From Mangrovibacterium marinum (GTDB lineage: Bacteria; Bacteroidota; Bacteroidia; Bacteroidales; Prolixibacteraceae), in assembly GCF_003046625.1 (NCBI RefSeq), contig NZ_QAAD01000004.1:186001-250000 (forward strand): 64,000 bases of DNA, read 5' to 3'. Shown one piece after another: positions 44,323 to 53,700 of the stretch; position 1 is the stretch's first letter; each line of letters begins with the position of its first letter. The notes beneath the pieces are model-generated. The model was not told where the DNA came from. It saw nothing but the letters and a program-made list of their open reading frames with translations, and did not search any database. A program made the translations under genes and the position numbers.

Positions 44323-46655
44323 CAACTAATACAAAGGAGGTTCTGGCTAAATCGGAACCTCCAATATCCTTAAAACAGCATGTCGATGAGTGCCTATGCG
44401 TTTACGAATCGCTTCGGAAAGCTTTTGGCCGTTTGCCGGTGGACGATTTGAATCATTTCTGGGAGCTTGTTCGTTTAGGTATCGTTTTTCACGATTTGGG
44501 AAAATCGCATTCCGAATTTCAGAAGATGCTTGAAGGGAAGCGGGCAAACTGGTACCAGCAGCGACACGAGCTGTTTTCAACGCCTTTTATCGATCGGTTA
44601 GATTTGTCTGAAGAGGATAAGTTGCTTTTAAAGCTGATTGTTGCCGGGCATCACAAAGATTTCAATTTTTTGTTCGAGCATATTCAAAAAGGATATCAAA
44701 CAGGTGAAGATCTACTTTCGTTAGGTGAAGACGGGAAACTGGATTGGGACGAAGAAACAAAGAAATTGGATGAGCAATTTATCCAATCGTTTTTGAAGGC
44801 ATACGGTGTTAATTTAAAGCCAAGCCCGGTGGCCTTACCCGCTCAGCTGGTTAAAGATTATACACGCAAACCGGTCAATTCAACAAACACCAATTTTCCG
44901 GGATTACTTTTGGCCGCAGGTGCGCTGAAACAATGTGATCACTCGGCCTCTGCCGGAGTTTTTAATATGAATGTTTTAGAAGATAAGCACTTCAGTTTCT
45001 TGTACGAAGCCAAGTGGGCTCCATATTTTCACCAGCAAAAGGCTTCAGAAACTATCGGAAACATTGTACTAACGGCTCCTACTGGTTCGGGCAAGACAGA
45101 AGCATCGCTGATGTGGTTACACAAGCAAATGAAAGAAAAAGGCCAGGGGCGAACGTTTTACATTCTGCCGTTTACAGCTTCTATCAATGCCATGTTCGAA
45201 CGGCTTGACGAGAAGATGCAGGGCAATAATGAAATTGTGGGACTTGTTCATGGCAAACTTTCTGAATTCATCGAAAGCCGGTTTGGAAGAGAAGATTATA
45301 GCTGGCAAAACGAAAAACTAAAACGAGAATTAAAAGAGAGCTTCAGGGCTTTGGTACCACCGATAAAAGTGGCAACTCCGTTCCAATTGTTGAAATCGAT
45401 TTTCGGATTGAAAGGTTTTGAAAAAGGCATTTTCGAAATGAGTGGAGGCTACTTCATTTTCGACGAAATTCATGCGTACGATCCCGAAGTAACCGCGCAA
45501 ATAAAGGTATTGATTGAGTTTGCCACCAAATTCCTGAATGTGCAAGTTTGTTTAATGACAGCCACTTTGCCAACGTTTCTGAAAAAAGAGTTTACCGATG
45601 CTATTGGCGAGCATTCCGAAATTAGTGCCGATGCTGAGCTTTATCAATCGTTTATCCGCCATCGCATCAAGGTTGCCGACGGGCTACTCTCGGAACACAT
45701 CGATGATATTCAACAAAGATTAGATGCTGGAGACAAAGTTCTGGTGGTTAGCAATACAGTGAAACAAGCCCAAGCGATTTACAATAGTTTGGACGCTTCA
45801 AAAAAAGTGTTGCTCCACAGTGCTTTTAATGGTATAGACCGAAACAAGAAAGAAGCGGAATTGATGACTGATGAAGTAAAACTATTGGTTGGTACGCAAG
45901 CCATTGAGGTTAGTTTGGACATTGATTACGATGTGATTTTTACCGAACCTGCCCCATTGGATGCCTTGTTGCAACGCTTTGGGCGTGTGAATCGTCATCG
46001 GAAATTTATCCCAGACAGGGTTCAAAACCCTGTCTGGGATGAAAAACCCAATACCGGGCAACTTCTATTTCGTCCACCATGCGACTGCTTCGTTTTCTCC
46101 GAACAGAACGACGTAGATAAATACATTTATAAAAATGAGGAGGTTATCAAACGAACTTTAGATGCGCTCAGAACAATTCAATCGAAAAAATCAGGTATAG
46201 TTGCCGAGAATGAACTTCAATTTTATATTGATCAAGTTTATCCAAATTGGTCGGAAAGAGAAAAAGAAGATTTCGAACGGGTATATACGAATTTGAGTGC
46301 AGATGTTCGTGTGAATCTCGCTCCATTTATCTATTATCCTCATCGCGAAGAAGAGTTTGAGAAGCAGTTCGACGGGATAAAAGTTCTTCCTTCAGCGTTG
46401 ATGACGAAATATCAGGAATTTATGGAAGCGAATAAATTTATTAAGGCTGAATCGCTAAAAGTATCCATAACAACACGGCGTTTTGCATCCTTAATCTCTA
46501 AAGATGGAGTTCATCGCGATGTTTTGGCCTATCAATTACTTAAAAAAGAAGAAATCAAAGAACAATCCTATTTCATCATCGATCGCAAATACGACCACGA
46601 ATTAGGTCTGCAGATTGACCTTGAAGAGCAAGTTGAATTTGAAAACATACTGTAA
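44319..46655 (+). CDS. cas3: Cas3 HD nuclease-helicase, with an in-frame palindrome insertion
   Basis: A 778-residue protein. HD nuclease domain: LKQHVDECL, IVFHDLGKSHSEFQK (the HD pair), and IVAGHHKDF. Helicase: Walker A VLTAPTGSGKTEASLMW near residue 250, DEIH box in YFIFDEIHAYDPE, LMTATLPTFL, and motif VI LLQRFGRVNRHRK. Directly after motif VI an 11-codon palindrome (46008-46040) contributes the residues IPDRVQNPVWD without breaking the frame. Cas3 degrades DNA recognised by the Cas8-Cas7-Cas5 complex. All key residues remain, so the gene is expected to be functional. Confidence 0.93.
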   Translation: MTTNTKEVLAKSEPPISLKQHVDECLCVYESLRKAFGRLPVDDLNHFWELVRLGIVFHDLGKSHSEFQKMLEGKRANWYQQRHELFSTPFIDRLDLSEEDKLLLKLIVAGHHKDFNFLFEHIQKGYQTGEDLLSLGEDGKLDWDEETKKLDEQFIQSFLKAYGVNLKPSPVALPAQLVKDYTRKPVNSTNTNFPGLLLAAGALKQCDHSASAGVFNMNVLEDKHFSFLYEAKWAPYFHQQKASETIGNIVLTAPTGSGKTEASLMWLHKQMKEKGQGRTFYILPFTASINAMFERLDEKMQGNNEIVGLVHGKLSEFIESRFGREDYSWQNEKLKRELKESFRALVPPIKVATPFQLLKSIFGLKGFEKGIFEMSGGYFIFDEIHAYDPEVTAQIKVLIEFATKFLNVQVCLMTATLPTFLKKEFTDAIGEHSEISADAELYQSFIRHRIKVADGLLSEHIDDIQQRLDAGDKVLVVSNTVKQAQAIYNSLDASKKVLLHSAFNGIDRNKKEAELMTDEVKLLVGTQAIEVSLDIDYDVIFTEPAPLDALLQRFGRVNRHRKFIPDRVQNPVWDEKPNTGQLLFRPPCDCFVFSEQNDVDKYIYKNEEVIKRTLDALRTIQSKKSGIVAENELQFYIDQVYPNWSEREKEDFERVYTNLSADVRVNLAPFIYYPHREEEFEKQFDGIKVLPSALMTKYQEFMEANKFIKAESLKVSITTRRFASLISKDGVHRDVLAYQLLKKEEIKEQSYFIIDRKYDHELGLQIDLEEQVEFENIL
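46008..46040. repeat. REP-like palindrome inside the cas3 coding sequence
   Basis: Perfect 15-bp stem (ATCCCAGACAGGGTT and its complement) around CAA, 33 bp in total, a multiple of three, located just after helicase motif VI. It is related to the palindromes flanking the effector gene block. Confidence 0.9.
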
Positions 46656-46665
46656 CATTAACCAA

Positions 46666-46692
46666 CCCTGCCAGGCTCCAAACCTGGCAGGG
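46666..46692. repeat. REP-like palindrome downstream of cas3
   Basis: Ten-bp stem CCCTGCCAGG / CCTGGCAGGG around a 7-nt loop that still shows the TCCAAA centre of the other copies. It lies 11 bp after the cas3 stop, at the edge where base composition becomes more GC-rich again. Confidence 0.88.
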
Positions 46693-46715
46693 ATAGCCGA
46701 GCAAAACCAAACAAC

Positions 46716-47297
46716 ATGGATGAGGACGAACTTTACAATCGATTTAAAGAACTCAGCGATCTCAAGGAGGCGATCGAGGCCAATGGGAAAGCTTTTCACG
46801 GGAAGCTTGGTCAGGATCTTTTTGATTTGGTTTTTGGCTACTGGCCGGAGATGGTGGCCTGCCGTGCGGAGATGGAAGTTCCTTTGCGGGAGCTTACGGT
46901 TGCTTATTCGCACGAAGCCATGGAAAGTCTGAATGCTGCCCAATACTATTTACGGACCGGGGCCGCCGTTCCGCAGACAGCTCCGGTTCCGCAACCCTTG
47001 TCGGCGACCGATGCTGAGGAGCGGGCGTTGAAATTGCATCGCGAAATGCCGGATGTTGATATGGACGAATGGCGGGAGATTGTATGGGAAGATTTTCAAT
47101 GGCAAATGAAAGCCAATCATTTTGTACATCGCATTCACAAGCTCATGAAACGAGCAATGACTGATTTCTACCTGGACGATTTACTGGAGCTGGATGGCAA
47201 GCATCTTTTGCTGTTGGATGAATATTTGTATATAATGGGAGCTTCTCAGTTTGCCGAGGAGCTGTATAAACTGATGGATGACCGTGAACCGGAATAA
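46716..47297 (+). CDS. Unknown acidic protein in the cas operon
   Basis: A 193-residue protein, rich in acidic residues and predicted mostly helical (MDEDELYNRFKELSDLKEAI, then LFDLVFGYWPEMVACRAEME). A Pro/Ala-rich linker (TGAAVPQTAPVPQPLSATDA) at about 82-100 separates two helical halves; the second begins LKLHREMPDVDMDEWREIVW. I recognise no Cas family or other domain. It lies between cas3 and the Cys-cluster gene with no gap to the latter, so the pair is likely to be one unit. Size and charge would suit a DNA mimic or adaptor, but that is speculation. Confidence 0.7.
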   Translation: MDEDELYNRFKELSDLKEAIEANGKAFHGKLGQDLFDLVFGYWPEMVACRAEMEVPLRELTVAYSHEAMESLNAAQYYLRTGAAVPQTAPVPQPLSATDAEERALKLHREMPDVDMDEWREIVWEDFQWQMKANHFVHRIHKLMKRAMTDFYLDDLLELDGKHLLLLDEYLYIMGASQFAEELYKLMDDREPE

Positions 47298-47318
47298 ATG
47301 GTATTAAACAAATTTGAT

Positions 47319-48158
47319 ATGAAACGCTACATTGAACAATTGATCGACGATATCCGGCAGGCCAGCTGGAATGTAAACCCGCCGCACGAGCTGTGGGCCA
47401 AGTCGAAAGCTGATCCGGACGACGAACTGGAGCTGGAAGATATGTCGTTCGCCGAGCAATATATTTATGGCGAGCAGCAGCCTATTGGCCAGATTACGGG
47501 TATCGGCCCCGGGCAACTTCCGGCCCCCGAAAAGCTAAGCGTCGATGAACAGGCACAGTTGGCTGTGGAGTTGGAAAAACTGCTGGACCTGTTTCATTTT
47601 AAGCTCGATTTTCCGGAATCGTTTCCGGCTAGTTTGCGGTACCCGTTTATCCGCAATTTCTGGAGCGAGTCGCATGTCCCGTTGTCGTTTGGCGAAAACC
47701 ACATTGAGTTTTGCGATATGGAAGAAGAAAATTGCCCGTTTCCCGGGTACTGTACCACTTGTAAGGAAGCAGCGGAACAAATGCGCATTGATGAGGAACA
47801 GGAGAAGGGGGCCAAATGTGTTTTTGATTTCGACTTTGATGTAGAGGATTTGTTGCCCTCGCTCGAACAAATTAGAGAATGCGCCAGGGAAAATCGGGAG
47901 CTACGTGAGAAAGAAGACGAGCTGGATGAGAATGGGGATGAGGAAGATGATGAATGCGTTGTGCCGGATTTTCAAGATGGATTTTTTGACGATGACGGCA
48001 GCCCGATTGATCCGGAATCTGTTCCCGTTCCCGGACTGTGTGTCATTTGTAAAATGTACCAGGTTGACGACCCCGAGGAAAACCTGTTGTGCCTGATGAA
48101 CCGATTTGACCAGCGAAACGACGACGACTTTCAATGTGGCATGTTCGAGAAAATTTAA
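47319..48158 (+). CDS. Unknown Cys-cluster protein in the cas operon (paralog of the gene at 60542)
   Basis: A 279-residue acidic protein. The start at 47319 (MKRYIEQLIDDIRQA) is chosen over the ATG at 47298 because the paralog at 60542 begins MKRYIEQLIEDLEQ. The two align over about 140 residues: PIGQITGIG versus PISEWTGIA, a LDLFHFKLDFPESFP versus FDSLGLTLVDAPEDMP block, and a shared cysteine cluster EFCDMEEENCPFPGYCTTC (Cx6Cx5Cx2C). A second cluster occurs at the C-terminus (GLCVICKMYQ, LLCLMNR, FQCGMFEKI), after a very acidic linker. It is probably metal-binding. No known Cas family matches. It follows the 193-residue unknown gene directly and precedes cas4. Confidence 0.75.
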   Translation: MKRYIEQLIDDIRQASWNVNPPHELWAKSKADPDDELELEDMSFAEQYIYGEQQPIGQITGIGPGQLPAPEKLSVDEQAQLAVELEKLLDLFHFKLDFPESFPASLRYPFIRNFWSESHVPLSFGENHIEFCDMEEENCPFPGYCTTCKEAAEQMRIDEEQEKGAKCVFDFDFDVEDLLPSLEQIRECARENRELREKEDELDENGDEEDDECVVPDFQDGFFDDDGSPIDPESVPVPGLCVICKMYQVDDPEENLLCLMNRFDQRNDDDFQCGMFEKI

Positions 48159-48162
48159 AGCA

Positions 48163-48189
48163 TCAATCCCTTCAATCTCCTCAATCCTT
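48163..48189. repeat. 9-bp repeat patch before cas4 (TCAATCCCT type, 3 units)
   Basis: Three 9-bp units, TCAATCCCT, TCAATCTCC, TCAATCCTT, immediately upstream of the cas4 start codon. The same motif occurs in the opposite orientation at 48700-48753 and in this orientation at 49169-49204. Confidence 0.8.
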
Positions 48190-48195
48190 TAACCC

Positions 48196-48705
48196 ATGAA
48201 CATTACCGGAACCCATTTCAACTATTACCTCATTTGCCATCGCAAGCTGTGGCTGTTTGCCAATGGCATTAACATGGAGTCGACCTCCGACCTGGTTTAC
48301 GAAGGCAAGTTGCTGCACGAAACATCGTACCCGCGCCGCAGCGAGAAGTACCGCGAGATTGAACTGGATGGCATTAAAATCGACTACTTCGACCCGAAAA
48401 ATAAAGTGGTGCACGAGATTAAAAAGTCGGACAAGCACGAGGAAGCTCACGAGTGGCAGGTTAAATATTACTTGTATGTGTTGGAGCGTAATGGGGTGGT
48501 GGGGGCAACCGGTTTGCTGGAATACCCGCGCCTGCACAAAACCGACGAGGTGCTGCTCACCACGCCCGACCGGGAGGCCATAACCGAAATGCTTGAAAAG
48601 ATAGCGACCATCATTCAGGCGGAACGGTGCCCGGAGCGGATAGCCAAAACTAGATGCAAGAATTGCAGTTATTTCGATTTTTGCTGGAGTGGAGAGGGGG
48701 ATTGA
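48196..48705 (+). CDS. cas4: Cas4 nuclease of the adaptation module
   Basis: A 169-residue PD-(D/E)XK nuclease with an iron-sulfur cluster: first cysteine in NYYLICHRKLWLF, nuclease core IKIDYFDPKNKVVHEIKKSD (D...E-x-K), and the C-terminal triad in TRCKNCSYFDFCW (CxxCxxxxxC). The C-terminus is compact, as in the Cas4 of type I-B loci. Cas4 trims prespacers and selects the PAM end with Cas1-Cas2. The 9-bp repeat patch begins inside its stop codon region. Confidence 0.93.
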   Translation: MNITGTHFNYYLICHRKLWLFANGINMESTSDLVYEGKLLHETSYPRRSEKYREIELDGIKIDYFDPKNKVVHEIKKSDKHEEAHEWQVKYYLYVLERNGVVGATGLLEYPRLHKTDEVLLTTPDREAITEMLEKIATIIQAERCPERIAKTRCKNCSYFDFCWSGEGD

Positions 48706-48753
48706 TAGGATTGATAGGATTGATGGGATTGATAGGATTGATGGGATTGATGG
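48700..48753. repeat. 9-bp repeat patch after cas4 (GATTGATGG type, 6 units)
   Basis: Six 9-bp units GATTGATAG or GATTGATGG, overlapping the end of cas4 and placed in the gap before the four-helix-bundle gene. The orientation is opposite to that of the patches at 48163 and 49169. Confidence 0.88.
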
Positions 48754-48799
48754 GGGTGAACAATGTCATTTAATAAAGAAACACAAAAAACAAAAGCAT

Positions 48800-49168
48800 A
48801 TGGACAACAAGGAATGGCTGAATTATAAAATTGAAATTCGCGAACGGCTAAGGGTATTTGCCTTGAAAATATTGGAGCTATCTGAAATGTTCCCGAACTC
48901 GAACCGAGGCCGGATTCTCAATAATCAGCTAACAAGGTCGGGTTCATCGATGTACGCCAATTATCGGGCTGCTTTACGGGGACGGTCTAAAGCGGAATTT
49001 TTTGCCAAATTATCAATAGCTGTTGAGGAGGCTGATGAAACAGAAATGTGGCTGGATCTTATTATTGCTTCAGGGCTTTTGACTTCAGATTCTATGCCGG
49101 GATTATATGCAGAGAGCGTGGAGCTTTTGAAAATTCTTTCGTCAATGCGAAAACGTAGTTCAAATTGA
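48800..49168 (+). CDS. Four-helix-bundle protein (S23/rRNA-intervening-sequence type) inserted between cas4 and cas1
   Basis: A 122-residue helical protein, start at 48800. LRVFALKILELSEMFPNSNR, QLTRSGSSMYANYRAALRGR and FAKLSIAVEEADETEMWLDL are the signature of the four-helix-bundle family found as rRNA intervening-sequence proteins and as Avd accessory proteins of diversity-generating retroelements. It is not a known Cas protein. It lies between cas4 and cas1 with a 9-bp repeat patch on each side, which suggests insertion of a mobile or duplicated unit into the operon. No reverse transcriptase is nearby. Confidence 0.82.
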   Translation: MDNKEWLNYKIEIRERLRVFALKILELSEMFPNSNRGRILNNQLTRSGSSMYANYRAALRGRSKAEFFAKLSIAVEEADETEMWLDLIIASGLLTSDSMPGLYAESVELLKILSSMRKRSSN

Positions 49169-49204
49169 TCAATCCCCTCAATCTACTCAATCCCCTCAAT
49201 CTAC
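49169..49204. repeat. 9-bp repeat patch before cas1 (TCAATCCCC type, 4 units)
   Basis: Four 9-bp units alternating TCAATCCCC and TCAATCTAC, ending 3 bp before the cas1 ATG at 49208. Confidence 0.85.
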
Positions 49205-49207
49205 TCT

Positions 49208-50212
49208 ATGAAAAAAACTTACTACCTATTCAACCCCGGCCGGCTGCAACGCCGCGATAATACGTTGAAATTTACCCCTTACGACGAGGAAGGCAAGGAA
49301 CAGAAACCACGATTCCTGCCGGTTGAAAACGTGGGGGAGTTGTATTGTTTCGGAAACCTCGATGCCAATTCGGCACTTTATAATTTTCTGGGGCAGGAGC
49401 AGGTCCCGATTCATTTTTTCGACTATTACGAAAACTATACCGGCTCGTTTATGCCGCGCGAAGCGCTCATCTCGGGCAAAATGCTGATTGCCCAGGTGAA
49501 ATGTCAACAGAACCGCAAAACCCGGATCGATCTGGCCCAGCGCATACTCGATGGCGCCAGCTTCAACATGGTCAAGAACCTGCGTTATTACAACAGCCGG
49601 GGCAAAGACCTGGAGCCGATTATTGAGAGCATTGAAGCGCTGAGCCCGAAAATAAGCCAGACGACTGCGGTTGACGAACTGATGGGAATTGAGGGGAACA
49701 TCCGCAAAAATTATTACGAGGCCTTCGAGTTGATTATTAACGATTTCAGCATGAATGGCCGTTCGTACCGCCCGCCACAGAACGAGGTGAATGCACTGAT
49801 TTCGTTTGGAAACATGATGTGCTACAGTCAATGTCTGCGGGCAATTCATCAAACTCAACTTAACCCAACGATCAGTTTTTTGCACGAGCCGGGCGAACGC
49901 CGGTTTTCGTTGTCACTCGACCTGGCCGAGGTTTTTAAGCCGCTGCTGGTCGATCGGGTGATTTTTAAAGTGATGAATAAAAAGATGATCCAGACCAATC
50001 ATTTCGAGGAACAACTCAACAGGGTAACCCTAAAGCCAAACGGAAAAAAGACTTATGTGCAAGCCTTCGAGGAGCGGCTGGGCGAGACAATCAAACACCG
50101 GACACTGGGGCGCCCGGTTAGTTACAAGCACCTGATAAAGCTGGAGTGTTACAAATTACAAAAGCACTTGTTAGGCATTGAAGAGTATAAACCGTTTAAA
50201 ATGTGGTGGTAA
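49208..50212 (+). CDS. cas1: Cas1 integrase (type I-B)
   Basis: A 334-residue spacer integrase: [20 protein letters not shown] at the start, the metal-binding E162 in [14 protein letters not shown]226 in [20 protein letters not shown] and the following acidic residues. LFNPG is typical of type I-B Cas1. Length is normal. Its stop codon overlaps the cas2 start (TAATG). Confidence 0.96.
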   Translation: MKKTYYLFNPGRLQRRDNTLKFTPYDEEGKEQKPRFLPVENVGELYCFGNLDANSALYNFLGQEQVPIHFFDYYENYTGSFMPREALISGKMLIAQVKCQQNRKTRIDLAQRILDGASFNMVKNLRYYNSRGKDLEPIIESIEALSPKISQTTAVDELMGIEGNIRKNYYEAFELIINDFSMNGRSYRPPQNEVNALISFGNMMCYSQCLRAIHQTQLNPTISFLHEPGERRFSLSLDLAEVFKPLLVDRVIFKVMNKKMIQTNHFEEQLNRVTLKPNGKKTYVQAFEERLGETIKHRTLGRPVSYKHLIKLECYKLQKHLLGIEEYKPFKMWW

Positions 50213-50475
50213 TGTATGTGATAGCTGTTTACGACGTGGGACAGAAGCGCGTTGCGAAGATGTTGAAGCTGTGCCGGCGCTATTTAAACTGGATTCAGAA
50301 TTCGGTATTTGAAGGCGAAATTAGCGAAGCGAAGTTGTTGGAATTGAAGCAGGAGGCCATGATGATTATGGACGATGAGGACGATAGCCTGATTATTTTT
50401 AAGGCCAGGCAGGAGAAATGGCTCGAAAAGGAAATTGTTGGTCAGGAACGTCAGAATCTTGACACGTTTTTGTAG
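50212..50475 (+). CDS. cas2: Cas2 (adaptation complex)
   Basis: An 87-residue protein starting at the ATG at 50212 that overlaps the cas1 stop. [20 protein letters not shown] (ferredoxin-like first strand with the VYDV aspartate) and YLNWIQNSVFEGEIS are diagnostic. It bridges two Cas1 dimers during spacer insertion. It is the last cas gene, 226 bp before the first CRISPR repeat. Confidence 0.95.
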   Translation: MYVIAVYDVGQKRVAKMLKLCRRYLNWIQNSVFEGEISEAKLLELKQEAMMIMDDEDDSLIIFKARQEKWLEKEIVGQERQNLDTFL

Positions 50476-50701
50476 GCCCAAGTTGTCGAAAGCAGATTTT
50501 TGGGGAAGACGAAAGCGAAATTGAAACCGAAAATATTTTCCTGAGTTCTTTGACGTGTTGAAAATTAATGATTTAGACTTGCTTGTCGATACCCCGGCGA
50601 AAATTCAGTTTGGGTGATCGACAATTAAATAGCAGAAAAATACTATTTTTGAAATCGGTAGTTCATTGATAATGAACTCTTTTTTTTGAGTCGTCGAACG
50701 G
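50476..50701 (+). promoter_or_regulatory. CRISPR leader with -7 box and a terminator-like hairpin
   Basis: AT-rich leader between cas2 and the first repeat. A consensus -7 box TATTTTTG lies at 50644-50651, predicting transcription to begin near 50658. Directly after, AGTTCATT (50660-50667), loop GAT, AATGAACT (50671-50678) and eight T residues (50680-50687) make a terminator-shaped hairpin that ends 14 bp before repeat 1. No good -33 TTG is found at the expected distance. Confidence 0.6.
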
Positions 50702-53700
50702 CTCCCAATCGCACCATACTGGAATTGAAACGGACAAAACAGGTTTTTTGCTGTCATTGCTCCGGCTCCCAATCGCACCATACTGGAATTGAAACTCAAT
50801 ATAAAGCCGATAGCCGAAAGGACAAATTCCTCTCCCAATCGCACCATACTGGAATTGAAACATCCGAATTGTACTGCTTCAAAAGAATTGCATCGTTGCT
50901 CCCAATCGCACCATACTGGAATTGAAACTGCTTAACTGAGTCATTCCAGCCCACGTATCGCGCTCCCAATCGCACCATACTGGAATTGAAACTACAATAT
51001 CATGTATCGGTATCATGACTCTCTTTCCACTCCCAATCGCACCATACTGGAATTGAAACATGAAATTTATATTACTTAAATAATCTGGCTCGGGTGCTCC
51101 CAATCGCACCATACTGGAATTGAAACGTCTGCTTCTGCCCCCCAAGTTGTACTATCGTTTACTCCCAATCGCACCATACTGGAATTGAAACATATGTATG
51201 TGTTAATGATTCGACAGAACCGCCACCTCTCCCAATCGCACCATACTGGAATTGAAACAGGTGTATGGGCAAATCCTGCCCGGCCGAAAAAACCTCCCAA
51301 TCGCACCATACTGGAATTGAAACGATATATGACGGGCTGCTGTATTCAAGGAAAAGTGTCTCCCAATCGCACCATACTGGAATTGAAACATGTCTGTAAG
51401 GATCGGGAGAATGTTTTTGAGGACTCCCAATCGCACCATACTGGAATTGAAACGTACGATTTGACCTACCGGATTGATACCGGCAACACTCCCAATCGCA
51501 CCATACTGGAATTGAAACAAAATAAGCCTATCGACAGGATGGCCGATCCGCTGTCTCCCAATCGCACCATACTGGAATTGAAACAAAATCACCGTTAAAA
51601 GTGAGCTTATCGATTTTGCTCCCAATCGCACCATACTGGAATTGAAACCCACCAAACCGCACAAAGTCGCAAAAACCTGCTGCCTCCCAATCGCACCATA
51701 CTGGAATTGAAACGTGAGCGTTGTCAGTTCGATAGTTTCAGTTGATTCGTCTCCCAATCGCACCATACTGGAATTGAAACTCAAAAATGAAGTCAAAGAT
51801 GGCTCCTATGTTGAAGACTCCCAATCGCACCATACTGGAATTGAAACAAGAATGAAATGTGTTGGGCGGATCTGCGGGTTATCCTCCCAATCGCACCATA
51901 CTGGAATTGAAACAGGATCTTCATTTCGTCATTCCAAATCTTGAACTGACTCCCAATCGCACCATACTGGAATTGAAACAGTTCATGGAAACGGAAACCG
52001 AAAAACGTGTACAGCCTCCCAATCGCACCATACTGGAATTGAAACTTTGCATACGGCGGCGTAAATGCGGGCGACAACATCCTCCCAATCGCACCATACT
52101 GGAATTGAAACTACCGAGGGCGGTAAGCTTGTAGAGCGCGAGTTTGCTCCCAATCGCACCATACTGGAATTGAAACTCAACTGCGGAACAAGGTGCGCGA
52201 ATGCTTCCGTGCTCCCAATCGCACCATACTGGAATTGAAACAATACGTCAAAATTGATCAGGATGGCCGCGAGCGTCTCCCAATCGCACCATACTGGAAT
52301 TGAAACAACCACGATTTATTCACAGACTTACCATTTTGAACTCCCAATCGCACCATACTGGAATTGAAACGAAGGTGGCGACGAGTACCAGATGTTGGTG
52401 AAAACCTCCCAATCGCACCATACTGGAATTGAAACAATCAATTAAATCGATGTGCAGCGTTCGCTTTTTCTCCCAATCGCACCATACTGGAATTGAAACT
52501 CGATATCGATTATGAAGATTACAGGGCACCGAACCCTCCCAATCGCACCATACTGGAATTGAAACAAAAGGATATGGATTTGCAGAACTACAGCCTTAAC
52601 TCCCAATCGCACCATACTGGAATTGAAACAATCCACGAACTACGGTCTGAAGGAATGACCATTCTCCCAATCGCACCATACTGGAATTGAAACTTAGTAT
52701 CCTTATCCTTATCTGTATCCTTATATATACTCCCAATCGCACCATACTGGAATTGAAACACACATACGAAAGACCTTCTTCTAGTCTCTGAAGCTCCCAA
52801 TCGCACCATACTGGAATTGAAACGAAAACTCAGCAAGCGTGTCAATTCAAAATGGTAAGCTCCCAATCGCACCATACTGGAATTGAAACAAACAATCAAG
52901 GCGGCGAAGAAGGCGAAGCAAATCCTCCCAATCGCACCATACTGGAATTGAAACCGGCTAAACTCAATAAGCGAAGCCAATGGCATCAGCTCCCAATCGC
53001 ACCATACTGGAATTGAAACTTATTATGAGTGGCTACAATGAAACCATGAGCCGGGCTCCCAATCGCACCATACTGGAATTGAAACGTGTATCATCAACCT
53101 CGGCTTTATGCTGGTCGAAACTCCCAATCGCACCATACTGGAATTGAAACAGTCGTATCAACCTCTTGTATTAAGTCGTCAAGACTCCCAATCGCACCAT
53201 ACTGGAATTGAAACTTCATTCAGCGCATCGTTGTCGGTAGGCAATCCGGTCTCCCAATCGCACCATACTGGAATTGAAACTAACTCGTCAATGCTAAGCC
53301 CCGCTTCCTGTGCAGCCTCCCAATCGCACCATACTGGAATTGAAACATACCAGTTTTGGCGAGGCCTGCGCCCAATTGGCCTCCCAATCGCACCATACTG
53401 GAATTGAAACTCACGTAGTCGATGCTGATGCGGGCGGCTTTCTCACTCCCAATCGCACCATACTGGAATTGAAACTAACTGCAATGATCGAGCACGGCAT
53501 ACCCAAACACTCCCAATCGCACCATACTGGAATTGAAACCCGTTACTTTTTCGAACTTACAGCTTAATAAGCAGCTCCCAATCGCACCATACTGGAATTG
53601 AAACAGGGCAAGCAGATAAAGAAGGTTGTGCGTATGACCACTCCCAATCGCACCATACTGGAATTGAAACCGCAACGGGCGAACGTCGAGCCTGTTTAGG

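Noticed and set aside
48800-49168. Diversity-generating retroelement suggested by the Avd-like four-helix-bundle protein
   Set aside because: No reverse transcriptase, template repeat or variable C-type-lectin target gene is present nearby.
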